Assembly: GCF_000005505.3 (NCBI RefSeq)
Contig: NC_016132.3
Coordinates: 18,032,501 to 18,096,500 of the forward strand
Origin: Brachypodium distachyon
Taxonomy: Eukaryota > Streptophyta > Magnoliopsida > Poales > Poaceae
Direction of reading: 5' to 3'
DNA: 64,000 nt
Shown: one piece after another, positions 58,380-64,000 of the stretch
Layout of the letters: each line of letters starts with the position of its first letter
Numbering within the stretch: position 1 is the stretch's first letter
Notes under the pieces: generated by a model
What the model saw: the letters and a program-made list of their open reading frames with translations, nothing else
What the model was told of the DNA's origin: nothing
Database searches by the model: none
Program-made: the position numbers and the translations under genes

Positions 58380-59229
58380 TTTGTTGTTCTCGACAACAAT
58401 TAGAGTAAGGGGTGCCAAAACTCGACGGCACAAGTGCGAGTATAAAAGTAGGGCGTGTACGGCGGCCTTATAGCGAAGGTCGCCCTACACTTGGACAAGT
58501 TAACACGTCGATATTTTTTGAATAGATTCGATGGACCCTGCGGGTGCGACTTAGTCCTATGTTAGGAGAGGCTTTGAGGGGGTCGTTAGACAAAGTGTTC
58601 GGATCGATCAAGGCCCACCGAATCACTTAGCGAGAGGTCGAAAGGGGCCGCCGAGCTCGTACTTGGGCCGAACGAGGCTTCCCAAGTAGCGAGGTCGAGA
58701 TACCCTTAAGACTCTAACTCGATTCCCTCTTCTTCGGGCTCGGGCCGAACGAGACTTTCCGAGATCCTGAAACTAGAGCTTCTCTCAAAGAAGCTCTCTA
58801 GCTCTCTCCCCTTGAGTTTATTCAACTGAGAGTGAATGGTACATGCCCCCCATGGGGGGTATTTATAGCCTAGGAGTTCATGACAAAAGACCATGGCTAC
58901 ACTTGAGGGAGAGAGAAAAGTGGGGGCAAAATGGTAAAAGTAGCTCTTTTGGTTCATAACTTTTGTGTGAACCATGTGAGAAAAGTGGGACTTGGTCCAT
59001 GGTCCACCATGAACTAAAGGCCCCCTCCTCACACCTTTCTTGCCCCCTACTCTATCTCATTTGACCTTTTGATCATGACATGAGAGGTTTGACTTGTTGA
59101 CTAGTTTTTTTTTGCCATGTAAAATTGACTGCACCATGTGGGCGTTTTGACTTGTGCTTGCGGAATGTTGATTTGATCGTCGCCACGTAGGATTTACGGC
59201 CCGCCCATGGGTTTTATTATGCTACAACA
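58380..59229 (-). mobile_element. Solo LTR of a Gypsy-type element
   Basis: On the reverse strand it opens TGTTGTAGCATAATAAAACC, has a TATA box (GGCTATAAATACC, near 58858-58870) and closes GAGAACAACA. TGAAT flanks it on both sides (58375-58379 and 59230-59234), with two extra bases at the 3' end. The original block at 52420-52440 runs uninterrupted through this point. It is in the same orientation as the Gypsy polyprotein at the right end of the window. No internal region. Confidence 0.8.
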
Positions 59230-59638
59230 TGAATATAACATTTACATTGCTTTGTTTGTATATTGACTCTGACCTGAACACGATCTCCAAATACACAGGG
59301 TTAATTGTGTATGTATTGTGGCAAACCAGGGTGACAATATTTGACAGCCTTAGAACATGATTCCCGTTTACTGTCTAGCTAGTGTATGTCATTCAAAGCT
59401 AATTTTATTTACTTGTCTACGAAAGTTTGGACTGACGCTGCATCGGTAAGAAAAGAAAAGAAAAGAAGAAAAGTTGTCGCACATATAATTTCATAACTCA
59501 AACATACATATTTCTCCTTGGCTTGAACATGATGTGCACATATATATCGCAAATACAACTCATAACTAACATAATTCAGCCATCAAGAATGACATCGTTC
59601 AAAGTACAACAGCCTGATCGATCGCTTATAAGTAGCAT

Positions 59639-60564
59639 TCATCCATATATCGGGTCCGCTAGCCTGCGCCTGCAGACAGGGCACTTGTCGCTCTCCTTGA
59701 GACTGAGCTCCAAGCACTCGCCATGGAAGACATGCGGCTGCAAGCACCCGGGCCACCTGACGAGGCCGCTCTCGAGCTCCTCCAAGCAGACGGGGCACTT
59801 CTCTTTCCCTTTCTCTTTTTCTTTGCCTTCGTCTTGGCAGGGCCGCCGCAGTACGACAGGCTCGGGCAGCTGCAGCTCCATGGCGACGTGGTACCCGCGC
59901 CATGGCTCGGCCATCATCCGCCCCAGCAGCGTGCGGCTGCAACACACCAGGTGCATGAGCGCCGGCGTGTAGCACCGGCGCGGGAGGATGGCGATGTCCG
60001 CCAGCAGATGGATGCGCGCGGCCCGCGGCGGAACGCGCACGTTGGCGGCCCAGCTGGCCCAGAGCTCCTGGAGCGGGCCGGCGTTGACGGCCGGGTAGAC
60101 CAGCGGGCCCAGCGCAGCGCTTCCGCCGCGTCGCCGGGGCTCCCCGGGACGGCGAAGTGGAGCTGGTGTAGCTTCGTGCTCTGCCGCACCACCAGGTCGC
60201 CGAGCTCGACGTCGAATACCGTGTACCGGTTGAGGAGCAGGATGGTGCTCCTCTGCTGTTCGCCTTGTTCTTCTTCGTGCTCGGCGTAGTGGACGCGCAA
60301 GCAGCCGGCGGTGTTCGCTGCCATGGCGAACCGCAGCGCACGCTCGTGGAATAGGCCGTAGAGGACGGAGAAGCGGCGGACCAGCGGCCGAATGGTGCGG
60401 CGCGCCATGGCCGCGTGGGGATGGGAGTGGTCGACCTTGAGAGGCACATCCACCTCGCCGTCGTCGCTCTCCGAGTCGTAGACTTCGGCGGCGTCGCTCT
60501 CCGAGTCGCCGTCGTCGTATTCGTAGTCATCGAATCCGTTGAGGTCTCCCTTGAGAGAGTCCAT
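59639..60564 (-). pseudogene. Frameshifted duplicate of the RING-H2 gene
   Basis: Collinear with 52858-53886. The N-terminal part reads in one frame from ATG 60562-60564 (acidic start shortened; then DVPLKV, IRPLVRRFSVLYGLF, LLLNRYTVFDV, STKLHQLHF). Near 60110 a 16-bp deletion relative to 53321-53340 shifts the frame. The rest, including an intact RING-H2 (CPVCLEE, PGC-LQPH-VFH-GEC, CPVCRRR), continues in another frame to the stop at 59639. A translated product would lose the RING. The upstream TATA box is also missing, because Gypsy sequence begins about 10 bp before the ATG. A short RING-only product from ATG 60040 is formally possible. Confidence 0.85.
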
Positions 60565-60575
60565 GAACAGGCACC

Positions 60576-61771
60576 TAGCCGGGAAGATCGATATCGAGAA
60601 GATCCTGCCTCCGTCGCCTCACGAGCGTGCGGTTTTCACTCAGAGGACCGGGCTTCAACTTGTGGTGGATACTTCCTCGGAGGCTAGCAGAGCGGGTGTT
60701 CTCCTTGACTCGTGGGCCTGTGGAGGAGGAGCTTCCTGTCACCGGTGAGTGCACGCTTGTTGAGCGTTTTAATTCCCTTTTGGGAATGTTCTCCCGGGGT
60801 TTCTTGTCTTGTTTCAGGTACAGAGCTTGCGGCGCCTGATGCTTTCGGGGCCGAGCCCCCGATTCTGGAGGAGGGAGAGGCGCTTCCGAGGACCGAGAAA
60901 GGGGTGAGAGATCCGCTCGAGGTGTTGGAGCTTGTGAGTCTGCTCTCCTCGTCTCCCTTCTTGCTAGGTCCATTTTGCCGGCCCGCGCTCATGATTCTTC
61001 TTCTTTTGCCAGGTGAGAGGCTTGGTCGAGGCTGTGGGCACTTTTCCCGCCCTCCAGGCTCAGGTTGGGGTGCTTTCGGCGGCCTTGGATGCTGAGACCT
61101 CGAAGGCCACCCTTGCCTTGAGTGAGCTGGCTTCGGAGAGGGCGCGGCGGGAGGCCGTTGAGGTTGAGCTTTCTCGGGTGTTGGTGGAGCTTGCGGCCAT
61201 GGAGGCGAGGGCTCGCCTTGCCGAGGAGGGCCAGGAGGATGCGATCGCGAAGACCCGTCGTGCCGAGGAGGACTTGGTGGTGGCTAGCCTCAACGTGGAG
61301 CACGCCCGAGCGGAGGTCGCTTCTCTCAAGGCGGAGTCGGAGGATGCCGGGTTCGGACCGGTGTTTGCTCCTCGTGCTCGCGTCCCTTCTGATAGCCGCC
61401 CGGAGGTGGTCTCGCTCCTGCTCGCCCAGGCTTCGGAGATTCGAGAGATGGTACTCTGTTTGAAGGGCTCCTCTCAGCCGGATCTTCCCCCGTGTCGTAC
61501 GATGGATGAGGCGAGTACGGTGCTCACTTCACAGGTGGAGCTTCTTGAGCCCGCCGTGAAGAGGTGCCTTCTAAGTACGGGTGCTCGACTTGTTTTGTCG
61601 GCAGTCGATGCTGTCCTAGACGGCGGTGCCGGGACGAGCGGTCTTGAGGGTGAGATGACTCACGGGGCGAAGAAGTTTCTGGCGGACCAGGGAGCTCCTC
61701 TTCGCGCTCTGGCTCGACGCTTCGTGCGTTGCCTTGAGCCTGCTCTTCATGAGAGCGATGGTGGGGCTTGA
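60576..61771 (+). mobile_element. Antisense accessory ORF of the Gypsy element (5' truncated)
   Basis: A forward-strand gene lies opposite to the polyprotein. Three exons join in phase: about 60576-60744, 60818-60933, 61013-61771, with GT-AG introns (ACCG|GTGAGT, TTTCAG|GT; CTT|GTGAGT, GCCAG|GT). The product runs ...FNLWWILPRRLAERVFSLTR, then an acidic ILEEGEALPRTEKG linker, then a long Ala/Glu/Arg-rich coiled coil (about 61060-61340) and a C-terminal conserved part to TGA at 61769-61771. Antisense ORFs with coiled coils, annotated as 'putative gypsy type transposon', are known in Tat-lineage grass elements. The N-terminus is cut off at the RING junction. Confidence 0.7.
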
Positions 61772-62904
61772 GTCTTGTTGCCCTTCGAGGCGACAAGGTA
61801 CCCCAGCTGCTTACTTATGCGATGTTGCATATCCACTTATGGCATAGCCTCATGAGTTGCATGTTCTAGGCTTAGACATAGAGGTTGTAAGGCAGCCTTG
61901 TTGATGTGCTTTATGCTTTGCTATGTAGTCAACATTGTCAGGAATGTCAACTTAGCTCGGCATGTATTTTCTGATGTTTTTGCCATGTAGTCAACATTAT
62001 CAGAAATGTTAACTTGGCTCACCATGTGTTCTTTGGAGTACTCTATTTCCTTCTTAGCGAAGTACTTTATTTCCTTAGTTTATACAGCTCGCGATCGTTC
62101 GCTATGATCACACTTTTGCGTAATCAATTGCTGTCGCCGTTGGGATACGACTTGGCTTCGGCACCTTAGGCCATGGTTACGAGCCATGGATCCTAATACC
62201 CTGGTGGGGGTCGCTATCGACATGCCGGTAGTGATCCGGACACTTCGACCTGCCGTTCGGGGAAATTCATGCGGAATTCCTCCTCTTCGGACTTTAGGAA
62301 GCTATGCTTTCCCGCGATTATTATGGAGCCTTAACTCGGTTATGTAGGCCCGTGTGCGACGTCTCGCACGCGGGTAGCACGGTTCTCCGAGGTAAGTAAG
62401 CTCATGCATAACTCGCTTATTTACGGTTCTCCTTAAATGCGTTTCAAGGAGCTTCCGGCCCTCGGGAGACTTGGTTCTACTTGGCGGATGGCCTTGAGGC
62501 ACGCTAGGATCCACCAAGGAACGGGCCGTTGGTGGCGACTTATGTCCGGAGACATTTTTGGGTGACGCGTGAGCCAACGTAGGCCCTTCGGCGTCCCTCG
62601 GCGAGCGGCACTAGGGCAGCAGCTCGGTTTTGGGGATCGTCCCTTCGTGACATTGTTGTCCGATGGGGTTCCCTTTACGACGGTGGGTCGTACGAGTGTC
62701 TCGTGTCACTCTTTATCAAGGACTTATTTTTATTGATCCCCCGCTTGCTTGTCTTAAGGTATGGCCCGATGGGCACTTACAAGCCTTAAACAGACGTGGC
62801 CTCGTTGGCGCTTACGATCCCTCGAAGTTTCGCAGGGAAGTGGTCGTTTGGGCGCTTACAAGCCTTCCTTCGGGAGTGGCAAGGGTCGTCCTTGAGATTC
62901 CTCC
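61772..62904. mobile_element. Non-coding internal region of the Gypsy element
   Basis: Lies between the antisense ORF and the end of the polyprotein. Contains an imperfect tandem repeat of about 65 bp with 'catgtagtcaacatt.tcag.aatgt.aact' near 61922 and 61984. No conserved ORF; a reverse 91-codon frame (62302-62577) is not recognised. Confidence 0.55.
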
Positions 62905-64000
62905 TTAGGCGTAGAAGCGCTGGAGTTTGTCGCCGTTCCAGGCATGGACGAGGTTTTTTCCTTCCGTGTTATCGAGGTGGTATGCACCGTTGCCCAACAC
63001 CGCGGCGATGCGGTATGGTCCTTCCCATTTAGGATCGAGTTTGCGCTGGAGTTTTGGGTCGACATTCTTTTTCAGCACGAGGTCTCCTTGGGAGAAAGCT
63101 CGTTCCCGCACCCTCGTGTTGTAGAAGCGTGCGGCGCTCTGCTCGTAGACGGCGTGCCTCATGAGGGCTTTGTCACGAGCTTCTTCCACAAGATCGATGG
63201 CCGTCTTGTGATGCTCTTCATTTTCGATGAAGGCGAGTTGAATAGCTTCTTGGAGTCTTTCGACCCGTGGTGAGCGGAACTCTACCTCGGCGGGAAGAAC
63301 TGCTTCGGCGCCATATACCAAAGAGAATGGTGTTCGGCCCGTGGAACGGCTTACGGAGGTGTGTAGGCCCCAAACCACGCTGGCGAGTTCATCCCCCCAT
63401 GCTCCTCTTGCCTTGCTGGCCGTGTGTTCTACCCTTCGGCGGAGTCCTTGGAGGATTAGTCCATTGGCTGTCTCGCATGCGCCGTTGCTCTTGGGGTAGG
63501 CCACGGATGCGAAGTGCAGCTTGATCTCGAGGTATTCGCAGAATTTAATGAATTCCGCACAGTCGAACTGTTTGCCGTTGTCCACGGTTAGTTCTCGTGG
63601 GTCGCCATATCGACATATGATGTTTTCCCAGAAAAAATTCTAGATGGCCTGTGACGTGATCTTGCCGAGTGGCGCAGCTTCTATCCATTTGGAGAAGTAA
63701 TCAATCGTCACCACGAGGTACTTGCAGCCCCCGATGCATGCGCGGAAAGGCCCGAGAAGGTCCATTCCCCAACGTGCAAATGGCCAAGTTATTGGAATAT
63801 TTTTCAGGGTCGTCATCGGCGCGTGGATGGACTTAGCCATTTTTTGGCAAGCTTCGCATCTTCGCAATATCGTGATTGCGTCTTGCACCATGGTGGGCCA
63901 ATAAAATCCCTGTCGTAAAGCCTTCGCCGCGGTGGCTCTTGACGCAAGATGATGGCCGCACACTCCGGAGTGGATCTCTTGGATGAGCTCAGCCACCTTG
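62905..64000 (-). mobile_element. Gypsy retrotransposon polyprotein, integrase part, one nonsense codon
   Basis: The reverse strand carries, from the right edge, the HHCC zinc-binding domain (HSGVCGHH...CEACQKM) and then the catalytic core. The core has all three acidic residues: WGMDLLGP, TVDNGKQF and NGACETAN. A C-terminal GPY/F-type module (KWEGPYRI) ends at 62905. A single in-frame TAG at 63640-63642 interrupts the core between ITSQAI and NFFWENIICRYGDP; both sides are in the same frame, so this is a point nonsense mutation. No chromodomain follows, which fits the Tat/Athila side of Gypsy. Reverse transcriptase and gag would lie beyond the window. Confidence 0.9.

Larger units (their letters stand above)
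57144..60575. repeat. Segmental duplicate of 51549-53886 (direct orientation)
   Basis: Starting at TAGCCATCTTTACATACATT, the sequence follows the order of 51549-53886: intron 5 of the zinc-ribbon gene, the shared 3' region, then the RING gene. Differences are a MULE MITE (57244-57803), a deletion of the stretch equal to about 51890-52190 (which holds the last zinc-ribbon exon), a Stowaway MITE (58120-58242), an LTR (58380-59229) and a frameshifted RING gene. The right border is where Gypsy sequence starts, at about 60575. Confidence 0.9.

Noticed and set aside
59583..60530. 315-codon reverse frame across the RING duplicate
   Set aside because: It is an alternate frame of the pseudogene, rich in Arg/Ala/Thr, and does not match the RING protein.
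1..64000. CRISPR arrays, bacterial operons, rRNA or intact tRNA genes
   Set aside because: None present; the regular short repeats seen are microsatellites, MITEs or small tandem duplications.

Overview
The window is a piece of a grass nuclear genome, most likely Pooideae (Triticeae or Brachypodium-like). Genes have GT-AG introns, GC-rich first exons and a dicot/monocot-type proteome. The repeats are typical of that clade: many Stowaway MITEs with TA targets, hAT and Mutator MITEs, and an Angela/BARE-type Copia solo LTR. No bacterial, CRISPR or viral content was seen. All exon models were built by eye from splice sites and reading phase, so they are predictions.

Layout. 1-16.5 kb is gene-poor. 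It has the 3' end of an unrecognised gene at the left edge (3-206), decayed repeats, a solo Copia LTR with a perfect 5-bp target duplication (10914-12267), and two RING-finger pseudogenes arranged head to head around a perfect 25-bp stem (13494-14240). 16.5-53.9 kb is a gene island. It holds an arabinogalactan peptide (-), ferredoxin-sulfite reductase (+, 8 exons), an uncharacterised N-myristoylation-type MGCC protein (-), a broken Copia/LINE patch, a SCAMP trafficking protein (+, 12 exons), the box H/ACA snoRNP assembly factor NAF1 (+), a divergent NAC transcription factor (-), a probable plastid membrane zinc-ribbon protein (+, 6 exons) and an acidic RING-H2 protein (-).

57.1-60.6 kb is a second, direct-orientation copy of the zinc-ribbon/RING end of that island. 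The copy has lost the last zinc-ribbon exon, gained a 560-bp Mutator MITE and an LTR, and carries a 16-bp deletion that frameshifts the RING gene. At about 60575 it runs straight into a Gypsy retrotransposon of Tat type (60576 to the right edge). That element has an antisense intron-bearing accessory ORF on + and an integrase on - interrupted by one in-frame stop.

The intact genes are independent housekeeping or regulatory genes (sulfur assimilation, membrane traffic, snoRNP/ribosome biogenesis, transcription, ubiquitination) and do not form one pathway. I found no convincing new multi-gene system. The most interesting structures are the RING hairpin locus, the duplicated RING block with its empty-site evidence, the disrupted 5' end of NAF1, and a 19-bp NAF1 exon fragment copied twice into a neighbouring MITE.
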